64,000 bases of DNA from contig CM055098.1 in NCBI GenBank assembly GCA_029204225.1, positions 48,756,088 through 48,820,087 on the forward strand, given 5' to 3'. The notes under the pieces are model-generated. The model saw nothing but the letters and a program-made list of their open reading frames with translations, was not told the DNA's origin and did not search any database. The position numbers were made by a program, and so were the translations under genes. Positions 27,801 through 44,149 of this stretch are shown piece by piece. Within the stretch, counting starts at the first letter, position 1. Each line of letters opens with the position of its first letter. This DNA is from Diphasiastrum complanatum (taxonomy: Eukaryota; Streptophyta; Lycopodiopsida; Lycopodiales; Lycopodiaceae).

Positions 27801-28700
27801 CCCTCATTCCTCACCGAGACCCCGTCCGAATTACGACCGAATCACCGCACGGCGCAGCTACGTTGCAAATTGGAAAAATGCTGAGATATAACGAGCCTTG
27901 AGGATTAACCTATAGATACTGCTCACTGGCCGCTGACAGCAGCACCGGGTGAATGAGTGATCAACCGTTAGCACATCTGCTTTGAAATAGACTGTAAAGT
28001 GCACTTGCCGTCAGTGAATGGCTACGGCTCCTGAAATCTCTCGATCCTCTGCCGTGGAGCATATTTTTCTGTTTGCTCCAAACTTTGAACGCCTCTTACG
28101 ACGGCGTCTTGTCGTGCCCAAGAACCAGAAGACTCCAGACTCCACGGCTAATTTGCTCAGAAAAGCGCATATGCAAGATGAGTCCGAGAATGGAATTAGT
28201 AATTACATAGTCAGAAGTTGGAAGCTCCTTCCCTGGCTTGCTTGCAGATAAGATATTTGATATATTTTACAGACATGCAGCAACAGTGAAGTAGTTCTCA
28301 CGCCCAGCAACGTCCATCCATCACGATTCACGTTCATTCGCACCTACCCAAGGAGGCTAGCGACAGGTCACAGCATCCGGGCAGCCTCCGTCCGTGTAGG
28401 TTGAGCGGCAACCACCGCACCGCTCCTATAGGACTCTACAGATCTGTAGTCTTGGACCACCCGCCTCTAACTACTATGGCCACTAGTAAGAACCCACGTG
28501 TCAAAACATTTTGTATTAAGAAATTGGCAAGGGCAACCCATTTTGCGATGTGAGTTGCCTGGCCGAGAATTTAGACTAGCTCCTAGGTAAGGCCCGGCAT
28601 CAACATCGTAGACCGGCCCCTGCCCTGTTCCATGGCGGTATATGCCAAGCCTCAAGGTGTGACAATAAGGAAACTATTTTACTTTTCCTCATGGCCATTT
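24855..28700. other. sequence upstream of the DRIP-like long exon
   Basis: Intron or 5' flank of the DRIP-like gene. It is CpG-containing, complex sequence without microsatellites. From 27,590 to 28,660 it is clearly GC-richer, which could be a promoter or first-exon zone. I looked on the minus strand for a C3HC4 RING coding block and found none. Confidence 0.4.
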
Positions 28701-30703
<2,003 letters not shown>

Positions 30704-31349
30704 TCATCTCATTCATGCTTATACATGAGTTCTCTTTTGATTAATATATCCATTGGACCTGCACTATAGTGTTGATATCTTGCAATTTTGTGTGTAGAAT
30801 GCAATTGTATGTTGTGATTTGGATCCACACGTGTGAAATACAGTACCTTACTGTTATTGTATGAACATCAACGTCATTTTATTATATATTTGATGTTTGA
30901 TCAAGATATTGTTGAGCTCGAGTTTGCATCTTCTATGTGCAGTAGATGTTAGATTTCTACATTGTCAATGGTGCTAGATGTGTTGCAGTTCAAAAAAAAA
31001 GATCCAATATTGGATCTTAGTGATCTGATATTTCTTCACATATGACATGATGGATTTATCCTTGACAAACCCACCAGAAGCCACATTGTCAAGAAGAAGA
31101 GATGATGTGTGGCTTGGAATCCACTCCTTTGTATGAGAGTGCACAAATGTTAAAGTTGCGAGCTTGCCTATCACTTCTAGATACTACAAACTAAGTATGT
31201 GCGGTCAGATCCAAATGTCACATAGTTACTTAGGTGAGATTGCCTTTTGGTACATAAAACCCAAATTTCGTTTTGTATTTCATGTGCTGTGTGAAACTAT
31301 AACTAAGGCTCACATAATGATGAGAAGGGTAAGCAAATTATTGAGGCTA

Positions 31350-31720
31350 CCAATTTTGCTTTCCTGACTTCTTTTGATGAACCTACTTCTGTAGAGGAAG
31401 CAAGGCAAAAAGAGGAGTGGGTCCAAGCAATGGAGCTTAAGTATCAAGCTCTTACAAAGAACAACACTTGGAGGTTGGTGAAGCTTCCACAAGACAAGCA
31501 AATTAATTAAATCAACGAAAGATAAATTTTTTTGTAAAATCTTATGTCATTTAATGTAAGTAATATTTAGATGATACTTAGAGTTCATAGGACAATTGCT
31601 AGCATTGAAACTTCCATATTAGAGGTGAAAAGGTATTTTGAATATGGACGTCCTATATAGTTGGTCTTCCTAGGGCATTGAAAGGTAATGATACTATATG
31701 AGTAATAGTTGACTGCCTTA
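31350..31720 (+). pseudogene. Copia reverse transcriptase fragment
   Basis: On the plus strand, SFDEPTSVEEA, EEWVQAMELKYQAL and NNTWRLVKLPQ match the start of the Copia RT domain (EP....EAl....W..AM..E..AL..N.TW.LV..P). A later piece with IETSILEVKRYFE belongs further into RT. Stops, frameshifts and large deletions separate the pieces. It may be the left remnant of the element whose RNase H lies at 38,890-39,660, split by later insertions. Confidence 0.65.
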
Positions 31721-32418
31721 CCAAGTTAGCAACAATGATTCTTGTAGATACTATTATAAAAGCCTATTGTTTAGTCCAGATTTTTGTCAAATTTTTTTCA
31801 CACTTTATATTTTGCCTTTAATATTATTAATAATCGTGATTCCTGTTGAAAGGAGTAAAGAATTCAGATACGACGAACGCTCCAAAACCACTGTTGAGAA
31901 ATCTGGATGAAATTCGATTATGTCTGTGGGCTACTGCTTGCTAGATCAGATTTACAATCCTCCAAAGTGTAGACAGACACTTTTGACCTACGTTTAATTG
32001 TTTAATCATTCAACATGATGAACCAGTGTGTGAAATGATAAATAAACAGCTGATTACGAACAGACAATAATCAGACATCAAAGCATTTGAGATCATTCAA
32101 CATGTGCATTGAAGCTACTATATTATCAATGATCCTTTTGTAAGAGTGCTGTTGTGAAAAATCCAGACAACGCGTTGGTGTGAGAGAAACTTTGTCTCTC
32201 ACGAGTAATGTCAGATCGTCTTGCTTACTAGCAGACTTCTTGGACATCGGCTCAACAACAATATGCTTAGCTTAGGTTGATACTCAATCAATTGGCAATC
32301 CAACTAACTGACAATGCAACTAATGCTCAACCAATTCTCTCATTTTCAATCTAACTATATAGATGGAAAGAGAAAGAATTCAATCTAATCTGAGACTACA
32401 AGAATGATTGATTAAGCA

Positions 32419-32793
32419 TGTTCCAACGGTATCTAGATTGCCTTCAACATCATCCGTAGAGGGGATGTCCTCCTGGTACTTTCTTGATTTTCTTTGTACT
32501 TGGATCGTGAAGATCCGCCGCCTTTCGGTCTTCGGGAGTTGTTCGGCCGCGTGTCTTGTTCGGGCTTTGCCTCCCCTTTTGAGCTCCTTCAGTCCTTGAA
32601 CATTTGACCTTTGAGTGTCTTTCACTCGTTGACAAACATCTGGCCTTCGCCTTCGAGTGTCTTTCAACTAAAACGGTTATGTGGCAGTTATGGACTGAGG
32701 TGATTTCTGCCTGTGCGTAGTTCCTTTGTATTTCTATAAGCTCAAATTCGAAAACTAACAAAGCTTTGTAGATCGAAACATTTTGTTTCTTCA
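32419..32793 (-). repeat. 3' LTR of the minus-strand Copia relic
   Basis: About 375 bp running (minus strand) from TGAAGAAACAAAATGTTTC to GTTGGAACA. It is a diverged copy of 36,736-37,111 and is preceded by the polypurine tract GAGAGGGAGC. Confidence 0.8.
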
Positions 32794-33413
32794 GCTCCCT
32801 CTCAAAGCGTGGTAGCTTTACGATTCCTAGACTTGTCCTCTGTCTCTCGAACATCCCCTTTTCTAAAGGTTTTGTAAAGATGTCCGCCACCATCTGCTTC
32901 GTTCCAATGAAGCTAATCTTACTAGGTCCCATATTAAATGATATTTGATTGCAATGTGTTTGGTTCTTGAATGAAACACGAGATCCTTCGTCAAGTGTAT
33001 GGCAGAAGTATTTTCCATCTGCAAGATTAGAGACTCTTTGGTGGTTTCACCTAGTCTGTCGAGAAACTATTTGAGACATGTGATTTCATTGGCCATCTTC
33101 GTGACTGTGACATATTCTGCTTCACAGGATGACTGAGTTGTGATGGTCTGCTTGTTGACCCAGAGAATTGCTGCATTTGCTGCAATGGAGCACCCTCTTG
33201 AGACACTTTTACAGTCGTCCTTGAGTGATGCCCAACTTGCATTGTTGAGTGCATTTGGAACCCGACATCACGAGAGTAACACAGCCCAAAATCCTTCGTC
33301 TTCTGAAGGTAGTGTAGGATTCACTTGGCAATCTTCCAGTGTGTCCAACTTGGGGTTTGTGCTGAACTGGCTCATCCTAAACACGACATAAGCAATGTCG
33401 GGGCGTGTGTTAC

Positions 33414-34694
33414 AACATATTGAATTCTATTTTCTACCAACTTTGGTTGCCATATGCACAAGTGAATAAAGAAATTTATGTAACACAAAAAAATGATGAT
33501 AAAAAATTGTGTACTCACATGCATCGACTTCTTGTCCGATGTCAACTAGTCAATCAATAAAGTGTAATTGCATCTGTGAGCAATATGATTAATATTACAA
33601 TGAATTGAATACATCGTACTATCTCACTCATTCATTTGGTGGTTCATCGTTATCGTTTGTCGCATCATCATGCAACAAATCCGCCAAACCAAATGAGTCT
33701 ATCTCTAATTCTACCCAAATATCTCCTAGAGCTTCATCATTAATAAGCTGACTAATGGCGACGGTGACGACAAGTAAGATCATGAAAGTGTGTCGTGTAT
33801 TGTCGAACCATCTGACAATGATGCATCATTCTCAACGTCATCATTAGCTTCTGAAGCTTGCACATGATCATCCTCCCTCAAATCTCCTCACCAAAGCTTG
33901 CCCTCTCAATAGTAGTTTTTTAAGCACCAAAACTTGCTAAAAATGGGAATTAGATCAATGGCTTATGCTCTTGTACTTGGATTTGATACCATGTGACAGT
34001 ACTATACTTTAGGACCATAAATGGATCTACAAAAGATCCACAAGAGTGATTTGATGCTTGCCATAACAATCTATCAAAAACCTAGTCATTAAAAAGTTGA
34101 TCTAGATTGGCAATTTGACAAACAACAAGCATTAACAATCAAAAGCATTGATCAACATTGAAATCCAAGCTCGCACATGTGTATTACAAGCTTTAGTACG
34201 GCCTTCAAGCTGAGAAAGAAGTAGAAATTGATTTGGTTTAAGTTTGGATCACAAAAACTCAATGTACATAGTGAACTGGCTTGAGATTGCCAATGAGCTC
34301 TAAAAATATACTATCTTCTCACTATGGGAGCTTGGAATACATAGCAAATTTGACTTCCTTTGTGAAGTTAGGTGGATTTCCAGCATGTAATAAGGAAGTT
34401 AACACAGCCTTTTTGCCCTAAAATGAAACCCTAGTCTATTTCCTAGAGTCATGCTTGGTAGATAGCTAGTTAGTCAATTTTTCACCTTAAATCTAGGACT
34501 TAGGTCCTACAAACTAGGAATCACTACCAAAATGACATGACCAATCCTATGGTGTTGACCTAACCTACATTAGGAGTGGATTTCCACGTGGCATCTTGGC
34601 CTCACATGTGTGGAATCCACTTATGTACAAAATTTACACTATATTACATGGCTTTTGATCAAGCTAGATTTGCCAATTTTTGGCAATTCTTCAC
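33414..34694 (-). mobile_element. insertion carrying an LTR and met-tRNA primer site
   Basis: The Copia RT frame stops near 34,695 and resumes near 33,413, so about 1.28 kb has been inserted. Inside, TGATACCA at 33,984-33,991 followed by TGTGACAGTAC is the mirror image of an LTR end plus TGGTATCA, the initiator-methionine-tRNA primer site of Copia elements. The LTR would run from 33,992 to about 34,694, where sequence ends CTTCACA. No coding capacity remains. Exact edges and target duplication were not settled. Confidence 0.5.
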
Positions 34695-35406
34695 ATGTGC
34701 TGCATTGTCTCTTTTTCTTCATCAGTCTTCAGAAAATCTTTGTTTATCATAATTGTTCTTGCAAGCATTGGGGTGTTTGCCCCTTTGCAATCTGTCATTC
34801 CGAAATCATCTAGGATCTTCTGGATGTACCTAGACTGATGTATAGTTTTCCTTCATCATAGTCATGGTCGATTTGCAAGCCTAGATAACATATGGCTTCT
34901 CCTAGGTCTGTTATCTCAAAATATTTTGAGATGTCGCTCTTCACCTCGACAATTAGCTCTTCGCTTCTGCAAAGTATCTGTGATCCTTATATAAACATTA
35001 GAATCAGCCATTAGTGGCTAGAAACCCAGGGATTGTAGGGCATGATCCTTCTTCTTGTACCATTGTTGCACGGATTGCTTCAATCCATAGATACTTCTAT
35101 GCATTCGGCAAACATAGGTGGGAAGTAATTTACAGATGTAACTGGAGGTTGGTCCATGTAGACTTCTTTGTCTAGTTCGCCATGTAATAATGTTGTCTTC
35201 TCATTGATTATGTGAATCTTGAGGTCATAGGCATCTGCATATGCAAATAGCAAACATAGGGACGTATGCTTCACGACTGAAGAAAAGGTCTCAGTGTAGT
35301 CGATGCCGTACTTTTGAGAAAATTCCTTCGCTACAAGTCTGGCTTTGTACCTCAAAACATTTCCATTCGGTCCGTACTTCAGTTTGTATACCCATTTGCA
35401 TTGCAC
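34695..35406 (-). pseudogene. Copia RT domain, N-terminal two-thirds
   Basis: CKWVYKLKYGPNGNVLRYKARLVAKEFSQ opens the RT at 35,406, continuing through GIDYTETFSSVV and HGELDKEVYMDQPP. After frameshifts it goes on to a KILDDFGMTDCKGANTPM block near 34,760. A stop lies before the catalytic YVDD region, which is eroded. Confidence 0.75.
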
Positions 35407-35995
35407 TGTCTTTCACTTGTTTGGTACTGGTTGTAGTGTCCATACCTCATTCTTTTTCATGGATTCAATCTCTTTGTTCATGGTTTGGATCCATTTGTCT
35501 GGGCTATCAATGGCTTCCTCGAATGTTTGTGGTTCACCACTGAATCCATAGAACTCTTCAGATGTCGAAGCCGAGTTGTCTGGCATGAATTTGGCTGGCG
35601 CTCTTCATTCTCTGGTTGATCTCCTAGGAGATCCTTCGGGCACTGCAATGTCCTTGCCTTTGTCTCTTTGGCTAGGTCTTGAACCATTTCAGTTTACAGG
35701 TGTTCTAGCTACAGGCAGGCTTGATGTCCTTTCTTCATTTGATTCGTCGCTCAGCTGATGTGGGGTTCAAACATCTTCGTCTGAGTGTTCGGCATCTGCT
35801 CCCTCTATCATGGTTGGCAAGTCGTAGTATAGCTTTTCTAAGACTTCATAGCCGGCTGAATCATCTTCAGCCATTGTTCTGCTTTCATCGAACTTGACGT
35901 CTCTGATTGTCTTCACTTGGTTTGTCTCCGGTATGTAGACCCTGTAGTATGATAAATGGTTGTCATATCCGACGAGGTAATCTTGTTCGGCTTTC

Positions 35996-36649
35996 TCATC
36001 GAGCTTCTTTCGAAGTTTTTTTGGAACATGTGCATAAGTTGCACAGCCAATGATCCGAATGTGCGTTGGGCTTTAGTTTGTGTGGTGTCGTGTGAGGAAC
36101 ACCAGATTTGCCTATCCTATTCTGGATGTAGGCAGATGTAGCTACTGCTTCAACCCATAGCACTCTTGGTGCCTTCGAATAGGCGATCATGCACCTTGCG
36201 GCTTCTATGAGTGTCCCATTCTTCCTTTCAGCAACATTGTTGTGTTGTGGTGTATAGGATGTAGTCCTTCTATGAAGGATTCCTCAATCGTTGCAAAAGT
36301 CAACGAAGCAGTTCGAGATGTATTCTCCACCACGATCACTTTTGATCTGTTTCACTTTGTTTCCTATACATCTTTCTGCCCAGTTCATGTATTTTGTGAA
36401 CTTGTCAAGTGCTTTTGATTTTATGTGTATGAAGTAGACTCTGGCAAACTTGCTGTAGTCGTCAATGAAGGTGATGTCGTATTTCAAGCCTCCTACTGAG
36501 ATCATGTCAGAAGGTCCATAGATGTCCGAATGTACCAGCTCCAGAATCATTGTCGATCTGAAGGAGTCTTTGGTAGAAGGAGTTTGGGACATCTTCCCTT
36601 TCATGCATGCATCATAGGTTGTCGAGTTCGTTGCATTCGGGATGCTCAC
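35996..36649 (-). pseudogene. Copia integrase core
   Basis: The block from 36,649 reads LVHSDIYGP, TFIDDYSKFARVYF and SDRGGEYISNCF, carrying the first two acidic residues of the D,D,E triad in their usual contexts. The third (expected in NGVAERKN) is lost in damaged sequence near 36,240. VEAVATSAYIQNRIGKSG follows in another frame near 36,150. Confidence 0.8.
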
Positions 36650-36735
36650 TTCGGTGATAGCTCCATGATGGCTTGCCTAATACAATGCCATTGGGTTCAT
36701 GTGGCATAGTCTTCTGTGCCATAGAACATCTGTCA

Positions 36736-37111
36736 TGTTCTAATGGTATCCAGATTGCTTCAGCATCATCCATAGAAGGGGACATCCTCCTGGTACTTTC
36801 TTGATTTCCTTTGTACTTGGATTGTGAGGACTGCCTTTCGATCTTTGGGAGTTGTTCAGCCACATGTCTTGTTTGGACTTCGCCTCCCCTTTTGAGGTCC
36901 TTCAGTCCTCAAAATTTGACCTTTGCCTTTGAGCGTCTTTCAGTCGTCGATGAACATCTGGCCTTTGCCTTCGAGTGCCTTTTAACTGAAACCTTTATGT
37001 GTTGGTTATGGACTAAGGTGGTTTATGCCTGTGCACAGTTCCTTTTTATTTTTGTAAGCTTGAATTTGAAAGATAGCAAAGCTTTGTGGATCAAAACATT
37101 TTGTTTCTTCA
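36736..37111 (-). repeat. 5' LTR of the minus-strand Copia relic
   Basis: About 376 bp and a diverged direct repeat of 32,419-32,793. It begins, on the minus strand, TGAAGAAACAAAATGTTTTG and ends ATTAGAACA. No primer-binding site follows. Confidence 0.8.
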
Positions 37112-38216
37112 ATTCCAAATTCACTAGACACTTATAGTTAGTTGTAGTCCATAGACTTGAGTCCTCAATTATGATGTTTCAAATCAATTAAAATTAGGTG
37201 GTCAAACAAAGAAGACTAATTAGATGATGGAGGATATGCTTAGGGCATATGTCTAGCATAAACAATCACAAAGGAAAATGTACCTTCCACCAATTGAGCA
37301 TTCCTATAGTACTTATAGGCATTTGACAACTAGTCTCATCTTATGTGTAGATCCGATCCCAACCAAGTTCACCTATCATATGCTAATCACAATCTATTCG
37401 TATTCAAAAGCAATTAATTTTCTACACCATATGTAGGAAATGTTACAATTAGAATGTGGAAAAATTTTGGGTGCTCAAGAAGGAGCTAATTATTATGTTG
37501 AAACAAACTAATCCTCAAGCATTGGAGAAAGGGTGTATTGTATTTGAGAATTCTTTAAAATTCTAATCTATGAATACAAGCAAACATCATAAACCATTGA
37601 CATGTTTTAGTAAATGGTGAATGGCATAAATTCTTAAAAGAATTGGATCTTTATGAAGGTGGTAGATTTCATGTTGTATTTCATGTTAGTTGATTGATAG
37701 TCAGTTTGTAGGAAGGGAACATCTTGGCGTCCAAAGATAATCTCCTCAAAGATATTTCACAAAGACCTCTTTTAAAAGCAATTGAAAACCCATTGGTAAC
37801 TGATATTTTAATTCATTGGAAATGTTGCTCTAGTGTTGTCGATTCTTGTATTATGTTGATTCGCTAAGGAACAAATTTTCTCATTTTTCATTCTAAGGTC
37901 AATATTGAGATAATGATAGAACAATGTTACATGATTAAATATGTATAGTTGGTATTTAGGCTTGGCCTGTACTGCGTAATCCAAAATAGGTCCTATGTCT
38001 CTTTTTGGATAAGGCATCACCTCATACAAGAGTTGTCATGGCCGTAATGGGGGTTTGGACCATAAGGGGGTTCCTTGGACATAGGGAATGGGCCTAATCT
38101 AGATAGGCACTGTGCTTTTGCATGGGTCTTAGCTACTATGGGTTAGGGGTGCCTACATGCAATGGACATGCATGGGAGATTGGCATGATTTGTTAGAGTG
38201 CTTCCATGTGGATTTA
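37112..38216. other. no gene seen
   Basis: AT-rich sequence between Copia relics with no convincing coding block. Confidence 0.4.
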
Positions 38217-38417
38217 GTGCATGGACAGGTAGGGTAGGCTCTACGCTCTATATATACACTCACATGTGTCCATGAGGATGATAGAGAGTCTTGTGGCCAT
38301 TATGCTATCAGATCTATTCAGTGCATGGACAAGTGGGGTAGCTCTACACTCTATGTATACCCTCACCCGTGTCCATGAGGATGATGGAGAGTCTTGCGGT
38401 CGCTATGCTATCAGATT
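38217..38417 (+). repeat. 104-bp tandem duplication containing a TATA box
   Basis: GTGCATGGACAGGTAGGGTA at 38,217 recurs as GTGCATGGACAAGTGGGGTA at 38,321, and both continue to a TATGCTATCAGAT end. Copy 1 contains TCTATATATACACTC, a good TATA box; copy 2 has TCTATGTATACCCTC. The unit looks like a duplicated core promoter, perhaps of the LTR of the Copia relic downstream. Confidence 0.8.
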
Positions 38418-38889
38418 ATGAAGCGCTTCTCTTGTGATTTGCCTATCTCCTGGAATGCTTAGGGGCTAGATTGGTATTTGGTCTAGGTTTGGTTGGGATG
38501 GTTTTGTCTACTACATTCTCCCTTGGTGTTCGAGTGCTCTATCTGGGTTTGGAGTCTTGTGGATGTTTTAAGAGTGATAGTGGATGATGTCTATATTGGG
38601 TACTGCAATTATGCATGTCTTGAATTCACACATCTTAAAAGGAGAATCCACATGTCTTATGGAGGCTAGGAGAGAGTCTATCTATACCTCATCCTCGTAG
38701 TTTTGACATAGTGTTTGTATTGATAATCGATAAAGAATTCTATGCTCTAGCTATCGTACTATCTAGTATAGAGATAAGCTTGGGAGTGTCTAGCCATAAG
38801 TTAGAAAATTGGTTGGGTAATTTCCCCAACCCATGCTCTTGTGTGTTAGTTTCTCAATCCAAGTGATCGGTTGAGTGTGAAAGTATTGC

Positions 38890-39675
38890 ACCCACTCAAA
38901 AAAAATATGTCTATGAGACATTAAAGAGGTTCAAGATGATTGATTTTAAAGAAGGGAAGAAGTTATCACTTGATGATGAGTGTGCACATGTGGATGGTAC
39001 ATTATTTCACTACTTATTTGGATGCTTGGTATACCTTACTTCTACATGTCTTGATATAAGCTGTATTGCTAGACTTGTGAGTCAATTTATATTTATGGCA
39101 ATCTCAAGAGAAGTACATTAGAAGGTGACAAAAAAAATATTGCACGTTGTCAAGGGAACATCTACACATTGCTTGGTATATGGAAGAGAGTGTGGTTTGC
39201 CAACATTGTAGGGATATGTGGATGTAGATTGGACATGAAGCATGAATGACATTAGATCTACTACTAGATGTCATGTTTCTTTTGGGAATGAAAACTGGTT
39301 TTGGTCAAGTAAAAACTAAGAGAGAATTCCTCTTTCCACTATTGAAGCAGATTTAAAAGCTTTGAATATGGCAACATAGGAGGTTATATCTTTATGTAGA
39401 GTATTGGAGGATATTGTTATTCCACATCTAAAGAGTATAATTGGCAAAGTGGTATACAACTAGCAGAGAAACTTGTGTTTCATGCATGTACTGACATATA
39501 GAAGTAAAATATCCTTTCATTAGAGAAAAGCTTTTATCAGAAACTTGACTCAGTACATCTTAGGACAAGGGATTGGCTAGCTAACATTTTGACTAGGTTG
39601 TTAAGTATTGCTAAGTTTGAGTTTTCTTAGAGAAAGACTTGGTGTGTGCAAGGTAAATCAAGGCTTAAGAGAGAC
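38890..39675 (+). pseudogene. Copia RNase H region
   Basis: Plus-strand frames read ECAHVDGTLF, YLTSTCLDISCIARLVSQF, KKILHVVKGTSTHCLVYG, GYVDVDWT, PLSTIEADLKALNMAT, EVISLCRVLEDI, ILTRLLS-like and LGVCKVNQGLRETVK. This is the order of the Copia RT tail and RNase H domain up to the polyprotein end. Stops and frameshifts are frequent. TGTCAAGTATACTAAGCC at 39,676 right after it could be the start of the 3' LTR. Confidence 0.75.
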
Positions 39676-40028
39676 TGTCAAGTATACTAAGCCATCATTT
39701 ATCTTGTCAACAAAGATACTATCTTGTAAATCTTAGCTTTATTTTATTAGCAAGTAACCATAGTGAGTGCCATCATGCGAGGGCATAATGTTTTTAGAAA
39801 ATGAGACAATTTTCTCTTAATAGGGTCCTTGACCATGTAGTGGAACCCCTTGAGAAATAGTTAGGTTCTATATATTATCTTGTTTGGTTCGTTCTAGTTA
39901 ATTGGCATTCTGAGTTCTTAGAGTTAAATCAAGATCTTGTGGATTTGCTAGCTATGATGGATTGTGTTTTTTCTTTATTATGAAAATTGCAGTTAAGCTT
40001 TAGGGAGAATCCTTGTAAATTCAAACTT

Positions 40029-43769
<3,741 letters not shown>

Positions 43770-43802
<33 letters not shown>

Positions 43803-44073
43803 CGGGTGCCTTTTCTTTTTGACATTGAAAGAGTGGTTGGATTTTCTTTTTTTTCATTTGAGAGAGACAGAGAATGTAAGAGTTTCGCTTGTTTCTTTGC
43901 TATCATTTGACAATTTGTGTGTGTGTGTGTGTGAGTGAGTGAGTGAGAGTGTGAGAGAGAGTTTTGCTTTTTCCTATCATTTGTTTGAGAGAGTGATAGA
44001 GAATTTGGCTTTTTTAATCTACCATTGATTAGAGAGTTTGAGAGAGAGTTTGGCTTTTTTTATATAATTTGTT

Positions 44074-44129
<56 letters not shown>

Positions 44130-44149
44130 AGAGAGAGAGAGAGAGAGAT
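43770..44149. repeat. cluster of short GA, TG, GAGT and TA microsatellites
   Basis: The cluster has GA near 43,770-43,800, TG then GAGT near 43,916-43,948, several GAGAGAGTTTGGCTTTTT phrases, TA at 44,085-44,124 and GA at 44,128-44,149. The GAGAG(A)GTTT(T/G)GCTTTTT phrase recurs four times between 43,860 and 44,060. Confidence 0.85.

Larger units (their letters stand above)
32419..37111 (-). mobile_element. Ty1/copia relic lacking Gag and protease
   Basis: Two direct repeats, 36,736-37,111 (5' LTR) and 32,419-32,793 (3' LTR), bound this minus-strand element. Both start TGAAGAAACA and are about 375 bp with clear divergence. Inside, reading from the right: the end of the pre-integrase domain, an integrase core (LVHSDIYGP, IDDYSKFARVYF, IKSDRGGEYIS), a pre-RT region, RT from WVYKLKYGPNGN, a 1.3-kb insertion, then RNase H (TQSSCEAEY, HSRTKHIAI, ADIFTKPLEK), the polypurine tract and the LTR. 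Gag, zinc knuckle and protease are missing because the LTR is followed almost directly by the pre-integrase block. No matching target duplication was seen, so the ends may be altered. The element carries many stops and is dead. Confidence 0.85.

Noticed and set aside
27440-27814. Open frames on both strands in the GC-richer zone upstream of the DRIP-like gene
   Set aside because: Neither strand gives a recognisable domain or splice structure; treated as possible promoter or untranslated sequence.
28467-28655. 62-residue minus-strand frame with GTGQGPVYDVDAG
   Set aside because: No family recognised, no splice context and no supporting neighbour.
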